This document shows, in pieces, positions 10,386 through 20,864 of a stretch of 64,000 nucleotides of DNA (its first letter is position 1; the number at the start of each line of letters is the position of its first letter). The DNA lies in NCBI GenBank assembly GCA_018907035.1, contig JACCIC010000167.1, positions 1,178,001-1,242,000 on the forward strand, given 5' to 3'. The notes under the pieces were generated by a model. That model saw only the letters and a list, made by a program, of their open reading frames with translations, was not told where the DNA came from and did no database searches. The position numbers and the translations under genes were made by a program. Source of the DNA: Sycobia sp. Sy_11 (Eukaryota > Arthropoda > Insecta > Hymenoptera > Epichrysomallidae).

Positions 10386-11775
10386 TTAAAAAATATTAAA
10401 AAATTATTTAAATTGATTTACCGTATGGGAGATTAGTATTTGATTTTGACAGTAGGTGAATAAAATAAGCAATATATAACGGGCCAAACATTAAATATTT
10501 TTTTAATAAAAATAAATCATATGTTTGTATTTTTTTTAATTTAAGATAATAAAAAATAATTAAATACAGCTATATTTCTAATTTAAATAGAAAATTTTAA
10601 AAAAATAGAATGATTCTACTTCGAATATGCGTAACATATTTCTACAAAGTTAATGATTCAATTAAAATTAATATGTCTTTCGTTGAAAAAATAAATCTGT
10701 TGCCAAGAATTATTTTAACTGTAAATTGAGAAAAATTTAGTATCTACAGTCAAAAAAAATAATTTAATCCTGTAAATTCTATGCATTTGTATCAATTAAA
10801 AAATGTTTTGAAAAGACCTATCCATGTATAGTTCAATGGAGAAGTACAATATTCTTTTGAGAAAGTTTTGAATAAAACCAGGAACTGATGTTGAAAATAA
10901 TGGATAATAAAGAACATTTTATTAAAGGACCAAAATATTTAAATAATTGTTCATTTGGTAACGTCGCTGTTTAAACTGATATCAAATCAAATGTACTACG
11001 TCGAGCAATAATAAAACGACTAAGAAAAAAAAATTATCGATATTCCCGAAGTTTCATATCAACTTGTTGCTTATCAACTACGACTACAATGGGTTAGATA
11101 ATATTTAAATAAAAAATATTTAATGAACTAAATAATTCACTCACATATTAAATTTAATAATAACACACTTGCCGCAAGAATTTTTCCTTATAAAATTAAC
11201 CATAGGTTTTTTATATTATTTATTTAATTTCCCTATAAAAAATATAAATTAAAAAAAGTATGATGCGAATATGAAAAAATGTTTATTATTCCTAAACTCC
11301 AAAAAAAGAACTTTTAACAAAAGTAAAATAATCGTTTATAATTTAAACAAAAAAAACTATGAAAATCAATTTTTACATAGTCAGGTATATGTAAATATGT
11401 ATGAGTACCAATTCGTCTAAGTTTCAAAATTATTTCTTATTATTTTTCAATAAAAAAGTTGCTTATTAAAAGTGTGCCTATGCACTCACTTATTTATAAC
11501 GTGGGAATATAGTACTATAAAATATAATTTAAAAATTATTTTGACATGTACTTACAGGCCCGGCTTTAAAAATATTATGGTAATTTAAATACTTAAAAAA
11601 ATAATAAGGAATAGTATTTTTTTATCAATTTTTACTGAACAATAAAAAATAAGCTATAGTTTCCAGTCCATCCAATGAATTAAAATTAATTAATTGTGAA
11701 TTGAATATTTACGAATGTTTGTGAAAAGACTTGAATAATTTAGTATATTTTTATAAACGTAAATTGTTCATTTTA
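10386..11775. other. AT-rich stretch with no recognised gene
   Basis: There are no ORFs of note and no recognisable element ends. A ~30-base block near 11298 (AACTTTTAACAAAAGTAAAA) occurs in inverted orientation near 17604, so part of it is an old dispersed repeat. Confidence 0.6.
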
Positions 11776-12880
11776 TCAAAGAAAGTTAAACTTTGTGACG
11801 AAGCCGCAGTCGAAATGCGACTCGTCTGCCACGGCGTGCGCTAAACGTAAACATTGCACGACCTCAATGCGAGCGGCCGACCGACCGGCGAAGGAGAGCA
11901 GAGCGGGGAGAGGGGGGAGCGGAGTCCTCGCGGAGAAAAGAGTAGTTTTTTTTGGAGTGGTGTCTCGATAGAGGAGCAAGAAGCCACGTGCGTCCAAGCC
12001 GCTTGGGAAACGAAGGTTTTGTTTTCGGGGCTTCGCGCACGTGTTCGAGACGTTACGGAAGAAAGCCAGTACTCGCGCAAAAGCCCACGCCGTGCATAAC
12101 GACGCGTCCCAGGCTGTAGAGGAGCCAGAGCAGGTGAGACCGAGAAGACCGCCCGCAAGAGCCAGCGACTGCCACCGCCAACGACCCGACCAGGAGGTCC
12201 TGCTACGCGTGCCATCGTCGAGCGTCGCCGGAACCAGCGTTCGCGTTCGTGCGGCATCCGCGCAGACGGTGTAGGCGGACCGCTGCCGTTCTTCGCCTGC
12301 GAGTGGTTGTGCGCGTAGTCCGGCGTCTACGCCGGTATTCCTGGGGGGACGGCCCTTCTCACACAGGTGAGTCCGTGCGAGTGCGCCTTTGCAAGGCGCC
12401 CCGCCAGCGGGCGGAGGAGTGTGCATGAGAGAGAGAGACAGAGAGAGAGTGTGCGCGCGTATTGCGTCTCGCGTTCTTCGAGTTGTTTGCTGTAGGCGCG
12501 CGAGCTTCGCGACTTTTGGGTTTGTACAAGGAGAGCCTGCGGTGTTAAATAAATTTCGTACTTCGTTAACACGTCTACGTCTGTTTCCGTGCTTTCTTTC
12601 CCTTCTCCCTATCGACTCCTATTTTCCCTGATCGTTTCCTAGCATCGCGTCGATATTGAACGCAGGATCCCCCCGCCTCCACGGGCACGGCGAAGTCCTT
12701 CCGCCGTGCGATCTGAATTTGCTGCGGACGTGGTGCTCGTTGCCAGAGCACCACACACGAGACAGGTGAGTAGGCCCGCGTATCCACGGGCCGACTTTTT
12801 TCTTTGTAACGGGCCGCACGGGAACGGCCGCGCGTCGGTATTCGAGCGGGAATCGTACAATCGAACCCACCCCGTTACAA
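11776..12880. promoter_or_regulatory. GC-rich, CpG-rich island with splice-donor-like sites
   Basis: Base composition jumps sharply from AT-rich flanks to a strongly GC- and CpG-rich segment. On the plus strand three good 5' splice-site matches occur, AG|GTGAG at about 12132, 12366 and 12762. An AATAAA lies at about 12549 and (GA)n-like sequence at 12425-12450. Long overlapping open frames on both strands (up to 216 codons on the minus strand) are expected in GC-rich DNA and none resembles a known protein. It may be the promoter and untranslated first exons of a host gene lying beyond recognition, or the LTR/leader of a retroelement. I cannot decide between these. Confidence 0.4.
12805..12876 (+). 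repeat. ~72-bp segment bounded by TGTAACGGG / CCCGTTACA
   Basis: A segment at the end of the GC-rich island starts TGTAACGGG and ends with the exact inverted complement CCCGTTACA. LTRs typically begin TG and end CA with such short inverted ends, but 72 bp is very short for a whole LTR. It could be an internally deleted LTR or a tiny MITE. Confidence 0.3.
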
Positions 12881-13302
12881 CTTCTACTACATATGTTACT
12901 AATCTAATATAACATAATCTACTAACTGTATGAATTCATAATTGCTTGCATATTTCAAACTTATATCGGTAAGTCCAGTTAAATTAGGAAACAAAAATGA
13001 CTTCAGTAATGTTTGTTGTCATCAACATTTTTAAATATATATCAATTTTTAACATATATTACGATATACTGTTTTTTTATAAAATAATATATTGTCAGTA
13101 GATAAATTTACATTAGTTATCTTAAATTGTTGTATTTTACTATCTTCTAGTTGATGTAATCTATGACTTCTAAGATTATGAGCAATATTTATGTGTGATT
13201 ATTAAAAATAATTAGGAAAAAATATCATGTATATAAATACAATGCATTATAGAGAAGAACTTTTAACTTATTAGAATGTCCAATACATCATACTTGCCTT
13301 CT
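12881..13302. other. AT-rich spacer
   Basis: No feature is recognised between the GC-rich island and the mariner end. Confidence 0.6.
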
Positions 13303-14015
13303 TTTACGAGGGTGGTCCTAGAAGTAACTGGTCCAACAAATAAAACCCAAAAATTTTGGAAAAAAATATATTTATTTTCAACATAATCTCTTTTCAGCTC
13401 TATACGCGCTTTCCAGTGATATTTAATAAGTTCGATACCCTTTTTAGAATATGAATTGTCAGGCTCCTCATAATAGCCATTAACTATCGACACCACCTCT
13501 TCATTGTTGAAAAATCTTCGATGAGCGAACCATTTTTTCAAGTCTGGGAACAGAAAATAATCCAAGAGAGCTAAATCTGGCGAATAGGATGCATGATGTA
13601 GCAATTTCAACTTTAATTTATTAATTTTGGCGATTGCAATAACGGATGTTTGACCTGGTGCATTGTCTTGATGGAACAACTCTTTCTTCTTAGCCAAATG
13701 CAGCCGATTTTCTTGATTTTTCACTCAAACGTTGCAATAAGTTCGCATAATACTTGCCGTTGATAGTTTTTCCTTTTTCAAGATAGTCAATGAAAATTTT
13801 CACACACACATCCCAAAAAATCGACGCCATAACCTTGCCTGAAAATGGAACGACCTAGCCTTCTGTGGAGACGGTTCTTCCTTCTGAGTCCATTGTTTTG
13901 ATTATTCTTTTGTTTTGGATGTGAAGTGGTGGACCCATGTTTCATCCATGGTTATGAAACGGCGCAAAAAACGGCTTTATTTTTGCGAAACATTTCCAAA
14001 TACTCAACTGAAACA
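13303..14015 (-). pseudogene. mariner-like transposase, 5' truncated and frame-shifted
   Basis: The minus strand encodes the C-terminal two thirds of a Tc1/mariner (DD34D-type) transposase. All three acidic motifs can be seen in separate frames: MDETWVHHF near 13935, FHQDNAPGQTS near 13675 and YSPDLALLDYFLF near 13555. IDYLEKGKTINGKYY lies between the first two. The sequence CGAGGGTGGTCCTAGAAGTA near 13308 looks like the 3' terminal inverted repeat. The N-terminal DNA-binding domain and the other TIR are missing: the fragment abuts gypsy-derived sequence at about 14015. Stops and frameshifts near 13730-13930 kill it. It is similar to the fragment at 43.33-43.69 kb. Confidence 0.8.
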
Positions 14016-15030
14016 CTGCCTGTACACGTATATATTTTTCTATTCGGAACTTGTCCTGCAGTATCCTACCCTTACCGATCCTAAACGGTCCTTGTCCGCG
14101 GTTCTGCAATAAAAAATAATTTTTCTACGACGGAACCAGATCCACCTATGTCTCTGGCAATCTTTATTCATCTTTGCTACTACGCATGAAAATCTTGAAT
14201 AAGTCGGAGTCGTTACGCTGAGTAAAAGTGTGGTAATGTCAACTACTTCGTCCTAATCTCTGACAAACTTGTTACTGGATGGGAATATGGATTCATTATT
14301 TACTGAGAAGAAGTTCTGATCGTTAGGATTGGACGATGAATTCTTAGAGGAGGAGGATGGGATAGAATCCGTTCGTGTACTGACTACTTGTGTTAAGCTA
14401 TATTATTTCACTGTCTTCTGCTGAGTTTTCTTTTCTATTGATTCGCTCAAGCGTACGAGGAAGTAAGTGACGGAATTTCATATTGATACTAATAATTGTA
14501 TTAAAGATGCATAAAGGTTATGCAGCGTGCATCCATTTATAATAATTTCTACTAGCACTTTTGCTCCTTGAATTACTATAAGGATATCTATAAAACCAGT
14601 ACTGGTAGTATGAAAGGTCATGAATTTATTCCATATTACGGAATCAAGTGCAGTAATATCTGCATTTACTTAATTTTGTTTCCAAGTATCACGTCCCGAA
14701 AATTGCTAGATATTGTCTCTCCTTCACTTTCTAATGTTTCCTGCTCATCTCCTCTATACATCACTGTAGCTGTAGCTGCCACACTAGCTACTACAGTACT
14801 CTTACCCGTCTCTTCCTTCTCTTGCACCAGCCTGAACACTCATCTTTGCTTGCACTGCCTGCATACGTATATATTTTTCTATTCGAACCTTGTCCAGCAG
14901 TATCGTACCTTTACCGATCCTAAACGGACCTTGTTCGCTGTACTATCGTAGCAAGCAACAGCGCCATTTTTAGAATCTTTCGTTTACATAGGCTCTAACA
15001 ATCTCTATTCATCCCTGGTAGTAGTGGTCT
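14016..15030 (-). repeat. Inverted copy of the gypsy Env-tail/LTR-proximal region
   Basis: This region is the complement of sequences at 9690-10385 in block-rearranged order. A sub-block, ACGTATATATTTTTCTATTCG followed by TTGTCC and AGCAGTATC, occurs twice in tandem, near 14026 and 14863. A third, weaker copy lies at 25750-26040. No intact frame remains. It is flanked by the truncated mariner on one side and a (CA)n tract on the other. Confidence 0.75.
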
Positions 15031-15057
15031 AAGTCGGGGTGTGTAACGGACTACCCG

Positions 15058-15061
<4 letters not shown>

Positions 15062-15149
<88 letters not shown>
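15062..15149 (+). repeat. (CA)n microsatellite, ~88 bp
   Basis: This is an uninterrupted CA dinucleotide array ending in CACTCACTCACACA. The His-Thr ORF across it is an artefact. Confidence 0.95.
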
Positions 15150-15153
<4 letters not shown>

Positions 15154-15399
15154 TCACACATATTATATATATACGAATAATGCGCCACAAAAACTTTTGT
15201 TATTCATTTAATATAATAATATCCTATATTGATTTTTTTATATATTTTCTGTATGCTATATGATTATGTAGTTACATAATCAGTTAGTGAAAATTTTTTT
15301 TGGTAATGATAAGAAATATATATATACATAAATCTCCTTTTATATCTATATATTTATAATATAAAAGCGTTTTTTTAATAATTTAAAGTGATGATAATA

Positions 15400-16005
15400 G
15401 TTTTCGAATATATTACCACTGAATCTGTCACGCAATAAATTTTAAATTGAAAGCATAAATAAAAAGAGGAGCACAAATAACAGGATAAGAATTGAACAGT
15501 TTATTTAAACACAAACTAGCAAGGTTACATATAAAAGATACGGTTGAAACAAATAAGGCTCGTTACAGCTCAATGATCTTCACTGTGCGAGCTCAGAGCA
15601 GCGACTAATTTATAAATATATTTTGAAAGCACGCAGGCTCACTAAGGGAAAGGTTATAAAAATCGATAGTGAACCAAGACAATGAACCGTAGTCGGAGTT
15701 TTCCCGACGATAGATCCAGCATTTTCCGAACGCCATCACCTTCACATCTGCCTGTAGTCTTTTCCGAGTATATAAAATTTTATTACTTTTATTCTCGTTG
15801 TACACACACCATACAGAGGAATTCCCAGACATAATATAAACATTCATAAATTACATTAAAAATACATTAAAGGCGTAAGTTCCAAATATGACCTGCATGT
15901 GTTCGGGGTGTGCAGCCCACCTCTAGGGATTACTACTTGAAAAGGAAAAAAGGGGCGGGATTCAAAGAACTTCAAACTCGAAGAAACACGGCTTGCCAAT
16001 TCAAC
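15400..16005 (-). mobile_element. Solo-LTR-like insertion (606 bp) in copy B
   Basis: Comparison with the empty site in copy A (ATGATAATAATATTT near 220) shows that this segment is inserted, with AATA at 15396-15399 repeated at 16006-16009 as a likely 4-bp target duplication. Read on the minus strand it starts (T)GTTGAATTGGC and has a TATA-like ATATACTCGG region and an AATAAA signal (complement near 15503), the arrangement of an LTR. Its other end is not a clean CA, so the boundary may be off by a few bases. A 4-bp duplication suits Ty3/gypsy. Confidence 0.6.
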
Positions 16006-16619
16006 AATAATATTTAATCATCTATAAATCATTTTATAGCTATTTGTTGCAAATTACCTACCATATTATATCTTAATATACATTAATATTATTATATTAA
16101 GTATGATACAGAATATTAATTTAACTTAAATATATACTCTAATATCTAAGGGTATTTTAATTGTAGTTTTGATAAAACCATACGAATTGTAAACGAAATT
16201 ATCCTTATACATATATTATTCCTAACTTCGGTCATTTTTGTACTATTGTGATCAATCAAAAACGTACATTCATAAATTTTTTCACAAAGAACAATCAAAA
16301 TTAGTAATGATATGAAAAAACGAGCAACGTTGCGTTTGGAAAATATTTGTGTAAAACAGAGAAGCGCTTTCCCATATATTTCCCCCTCCCTTTTGTTCTC
16401 CTCATAATGAGTCGTAAAATCGGTTCAAGCTAGACCCTCTGCGTCCAAAATATACAGAGCTTATGGACTGATATTTTTCACGAGAGACAAATCTAACGAA
16501 AGGAGGCTCTGTGATTCATTAGCCGGGTTTCCCTCTGTAGCTTAATTGTTTTTCTAAAAGCACAACGCTCCAATTTTCGTATAGAAGGGGCTGAAAAAAA
16601 GGCACCAAGCACACATACC

Positions 16620-16830
16620 TCTGGCTCTGATGGAACGTATAGCACAACTAGTATGAAGCATCTCCTGGGCCATCCCCCTGATTTCGAGAGAAGGTGTAGC
16701 ACGTTTAGTACGAAGCATCTTTCGGCTCATTTCTCTGACTCTGACGGAAGGTGTAGTATACTTAGTGTGAAGCATCATTCTGACGCTTTACCCTGCACAA
16801 GACCGAAGATGTGGTACGTTTAGTGCGAAA
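16620..16830 (-). repeat. Degenerate ~58-60 bp tandem repeat array, locus 2
   Basis: Four units have anchors near 16637, 16695, 16752 and 16810 (spacing 57-58). On the minus strand three consecutive ~19-residue units begin MLHTKYTTPS, MLRTKRATPS and MLHTSCAIRS. The array is orthologous in position to locus 1 within the duplicated block. Confidence 0.75.
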
Positions 16831-17450
16831 CACCTTTCTAAATCTTGTAGTGGATTGATAAATGATGCTTTAAAGACTTACACTAAAGTTTTTTTGCCGA
16901 CTATTCATCCCGCTACTACCCATGGTTCCTGCTAGACAAAACTTACGACTTTAGTACCGATCCCTTTTCCGAGTCAGTTTACTCTTTACCGCTAACTTTA
17001 GTGCACCTCCGGTTCGTTCCAAGTCACTTGTATTCACTGTTGAATCAAAATCCAAGCAGTATTGTTGAAAAGTGAATACCTTAACTTATTTTCACCATTT
17101 CCTTATCCTTAATCGAGCACGAGGTATAAGACTAGAAATCTTTGGTCCATAGAGATTTTTTCTGATACTTATCTTCGAATGCAATATGTAATTTATTTAG
17201 ACTATATAAATTTATTTGTGTTCTAAAGATTGTTTTCATTTTTTTATCTCATAACACGAAGCTTATTTAAACACGTAAGCTTCTTTTTTGGCCTTCTCAA
17301 CCCCTATGTAATCAATGTAACGTAAAGAAATCCAAGAGTTATGTGGAATTAAAACTATAAACAATAAGTCTATAAACAATGCTTCGACCACTTGTCAGTT
17401 TAGAGTGTACGTGATGTAATCTTTAAGCCCTATCCCTTTATCATACTCAG

Positions 17451-18146
17451 TAGGACATCTGACTATATCGGTGAACTGATTTTTAATAAGTATAGAATAT
17501 TTTTCCTGTCAATATATTTTGAACTTTCGGAAAGTATTATTATATAAATTTTTTATAAAATATAAAATATTCTTACTATGTTAACGACACATCAAACTCA
17601 TCTAACTATTTTACTTTTGTTAAAAGTTCTATTTTTGCTGATATTTGTTTACTTCAAAAATTACACGGTCATAATTGAGTTCACTGATTAAAATACCATA
17701 TGAAAAAGTTACGAAATATGTTGTTACTAGCTTTATAATTTTTCAAAAATTCTTTTAAATTTGTACGAGAGTTTACTAAAATGTAAAAACAATGCTTTTA
17801 CTTTTATTTGTGGCTCTGTTGATTATGAATACTGTAGTCGCTTTCTGTATATTTTGTATTTTCATGGTAAAAACGATATGGAACTTACCTCGAAAAATAA
17901 TAGAATTTTTTTCCTTTTTCAAACAAAAGCTGTCAATTTCATTAAAATTCATATATTTGTTCTATATATTTTTTAATTATAAGTCATATTTCTAAAAATA
18001 TTTTGATTCTTCGTTTCGAAACGGCTTGACCATCGGCGAAAGTGTCAGGTTTTCGAACATGCGAGTAGATTTCTGATGTATCAATACTATTTTTGACTTA
18101 TTTTCAAATCCGAATGCTTATCTTTGATTTCGTTTATTCCAAAGAT
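17451..18146. other. AT-rich spacer
   Basis: Nothing is recognised. Overlapping frames at 17761-17995 are hydrophobic and AT-driven, with no family resemblance. Confidence 0.55.
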
Positions 18147-18148
18147 TA

Positions 18149-18182
18149 GGTTGTCAAATGTCTCCTTTCCGCTTTTTTGCTC
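18149..18182 (+). repeat. mariner terminal inverted repeat, left
   Basis: This pairs with the complement of 19374-19407 with a few mismatches and one 1-bp indel, and is preceded by a TA target site. Confidence 0.85.
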
Positions 18183-19373
18183 TTCATTTAATGCTTTATT
18201 AAAAAGTGTTACAGTGGTCGGATTTACTTCAAATATGCGCCGTTTTGTTCGATAATCTGTTGCCATCTAGACGGTAACTTCATAATATCCCTCTCGTAGA
18301 AATCCCTCTCCTAATTTGCGAAGAACTCAGACAGCCACTTGTCACAAGCCTCTTTTGAGTCCAATTTTACACCATCAAGGGCGCTCGACAAGGACAGAAA
18401 CAGGTGGAAATCATTTGTCGCTATCTCCGGGCTACATGGTGGAAGCGATAAAACGTCCCATCCGAACTCCCGTAGCTTCTGACGAGTCATCAAGGAAGTG
18501 TGCGGTCTGACGGTGTCCTGGTGGAACACTACACTCCTTCTGTTGGCCAACTGTGGACGCTTCTAGTCGATAGCTTGGAATGAAGATGGTAGAATTAAGC
18601 CTCTGACTATATGGGAGCAGCTAATAGTGGATGATTCTCTTCCAATCCCACCAAACACACAGCAAAATCTTCCTGGCCGATAATCCCGGCTTGGCCACTG
18701 TTTGGGATGGGCCACCGGCCTTGGACCACGATCGTTTTCGCTTGCTATTGTAGTATGTGATCCATTTTTCGTCGCCAATCACCATCCGCTTCAAAAATGG
18801 GTCGAGTTCGTTCCGTTTCAGCAGCACATCGCAGGCGTTGATTCGGTCCAGAAGGTTTTTTTGCGTCAAATCATGCGGCACCCAAACATCAAGCTTTTTT
18901 TGTATCCAGCCTTCTGCAGATTGTTTAAAATGGTTTGCTGACTAACTCTCGTCTCTTGGGCGATGTCGCGAGATACCACATGCCGGTCTAACTCGATAAA
19001 TTCCATGATTTGATCGGTATTCGTCGTCACAGGTCTTCCACCGGCTGGCTTATGCATTGTGTCGTTTTCACCGGCTCTGAATCGTTGAAACCATTCTTCT
19101 GTGGTTCGGAGTGATAGCGTGCCATTCCCCCAAAACACTATTAATCTTACGGAACGCTTCTCTAACGTTTTGCCTTTGACGAAGGAAAACTTTAAAATAG
19201 CTCAAATTTCGGCGCTAGTGAACTCTGCGTTTAAACGTCTATAACTTTTGAACGCAATATCCAAACTAATCATGCATACCGTCATTTTGTACTTTATTTC
19301 AAGACCTTTCAAATGATGTATAGTATTGCCAGATACGAGCTCTGTAGCGCTTTGTACGTAGCTGCGAACTTCA

Positions 19374-19407
19374 TAAGACAAAAAGGCGGAAGGGAGATAT
19401 TTGACAC
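19374..19407 (-). repeat. mariner terminal inverted repeat, right
   Basis: This is the partner of the left TIR, followed directly by TA. It lies upstream of the transposase start. Confidence 0.85.
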
Positions 19408-19409
19408 CT

Positions 19410-19731
19410 AATATATAAATTGTAGATTAAAAACGTATAGAGTAAAAATATAAAATTGGAATTTTATTGGGGTCTTGTTTGAAATATTTTTTAAAATTTT
19501 TCGTAGTTTATAACATTATTTTTATGGTTTAGGTCATGAAAATCGAAAATATAGAAGCGACTACAATATTCCTAACCAGTAACCTAAAAAACATACGTGC
19601 ATATCTTTTCATCAAAATCAAGCAAAAAGACTAATCTGAAATACCGCTCTTTTTACTTTTCAAATCATATGTGTTTAAGAATAATTTTACAAGAATCTAT
19701 TACTTGAGATTTTTATACATGGATAATTATT

Positions 19732-19783
<52 letters not shown>

Positions 19784-20800
19784 CACAGTTCGATATAATC
19801 TCCGAAAAAATGTTACAATATTCTTGCTTTTCATTCATTTTAAAAATAAATACGGTAATTAAAGTAATTTAATAACGATGAAATATCTTTATCCGAAAAT
19901 AATGTCTGAGGATTTGCCTAATAATGTTCGGAAGAAAGTAGTAATTCTGGAATATATTAAAAAATTTGCATGTAGTTTATTTATGTTGTGATAAAAAAAA
20001 TTATATTCATATTAATATTTAATATTGACAGAAACAAAAATTGAATTTAGCCACAATCTTTCTACAATTTTACGTTTCTATATTTCTTTCTTTATAGGTT
20101 ATTACTTAATAATTTAATATCTTAAATTAAAATTAGTTAATAAACTAATTTATATTATGTTGAATATTGGGAAGAATAAAACAGCAGAGTTATATATATA
20201 AGATAACCGGATCTTTATTAAGCACGTCTGTACTGTACAGATTTCTATAACGAACTGATACGCTGCGAGGAAGCTTGGAGCTGCCAAGTGGCGCACTCTC
20301 AATATACATACACTAACAAAAGCAGTCGTTCCGCGAAATGCGTCGCGCTAATACCCTTTATTCTAACACATACTCTCTCTCTCTCTCGTTAACATAGACG
20401 CACAAGCAGTCGATGGTTTTCAACCTTTATTAATACATATTAAATCACTGATTCCAGACATATATGCATGTATATTTTTTAGTTGTAGTATGTCTAGTTT
20501 TATGTATACTTTTTTATTACATTATTTTAATCTTGAGGTTTTTTATATATCTTTTTATTTTAATTATATTTTGTACATATATTTTATATCCGCTGTTCCT
20601 GTGTCCTACTAAGGATTCCCTAATTCCTGTCGCTCAGAATTTAGTCTCAGACCCTCTTTGTTTTCTAAATCCGGCTACACAACCAAATCGTTTCCATTTG
20701 ATAATATCAATTTTCACTGTATTAGATAGTATTTTTAACGCTATGTTGAATTTCATAGACTTATGAAGTGTTCTATTATATATATATATATATATAATTG
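19410..20800. other. AT-rich stretch with (TA)n tracts
   Basis: (TA)n arrays lie at 19736-19781 and 20776-20796. A slightly less AT-rich block at 20205-20420 (GATAACCGGATCTTTATTAA and a (CT)n run) could be an LTR scrap, but nothing supports it further. The 100-codon hydrophobic frame at 20464 looks spurious. Confidence 0.5.
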
Positions 20801-20864
20801 GCAGTTTTAACTGCTAAATCCCAGCATGTTGTTGATATACCTGAGCCAGGTATTTATCTACTAT

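Larger units (their letters stand above)
15203..17450. repeat. Dispersed repeat, copy B (partner at 1-1600)
   Basis: It is colinear with copy A. The two differ by a ~606-bp insertion at 15400-16005 and many point changes. It includes the ~58-bp tandem array at 16620-16830. Similarity fades after about 17435, near AAGCCCTATCCC. Confidence 0.8.
18149..19407 (-). mobile_element. Near full-length mariner element with both TIRs
   Basis: The two ends match as inverted repeats: GGTTGTCAAATGTCTCC at 18149 and, on the complement, GGTGTCAAATATCTCC from 19407. Similarity extends about 33 bp, and TA dinucleotides at 18147-18148 and 19408-19409 fit the mariner target duplication. The length (1259 bp) is normal for the family. 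The transposase is on the minus strand in at least three frames: the N-terminal helix-turn-helix part (19138-18866, with LSLRTTEEWFQRF), the first catalytic region VIGDEKWITYYN (near 18770), CVWWDWKRIIHY (near 18630), and FHQDTVRPHTS (near 18520). The third catalytic region reads CSPEIATNDFHLF where YSPD is normal. Frameshifts and this substitution make it inactive. Confidence 0.9.

Noticed and set aside
11776..12426. 216-codon minus-strand ORF as a host gene
   Set aside because: It overlaps other long frames on both strands in GC-rich DNA, has low-complexity Arg/Ser/Leu composition, and resembles no domain.
15039..15263. His-Thr repeat protein
   Set aside because: It is a translation of the (CA)n microsatellite.
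20464..20766. 100-codon hydrophobic plus-strand ORF
   Set aside because: It is an AT-rich frame between (TA)n tracts with no family resemblance. The hydrophobicity follows from T-rich codons.
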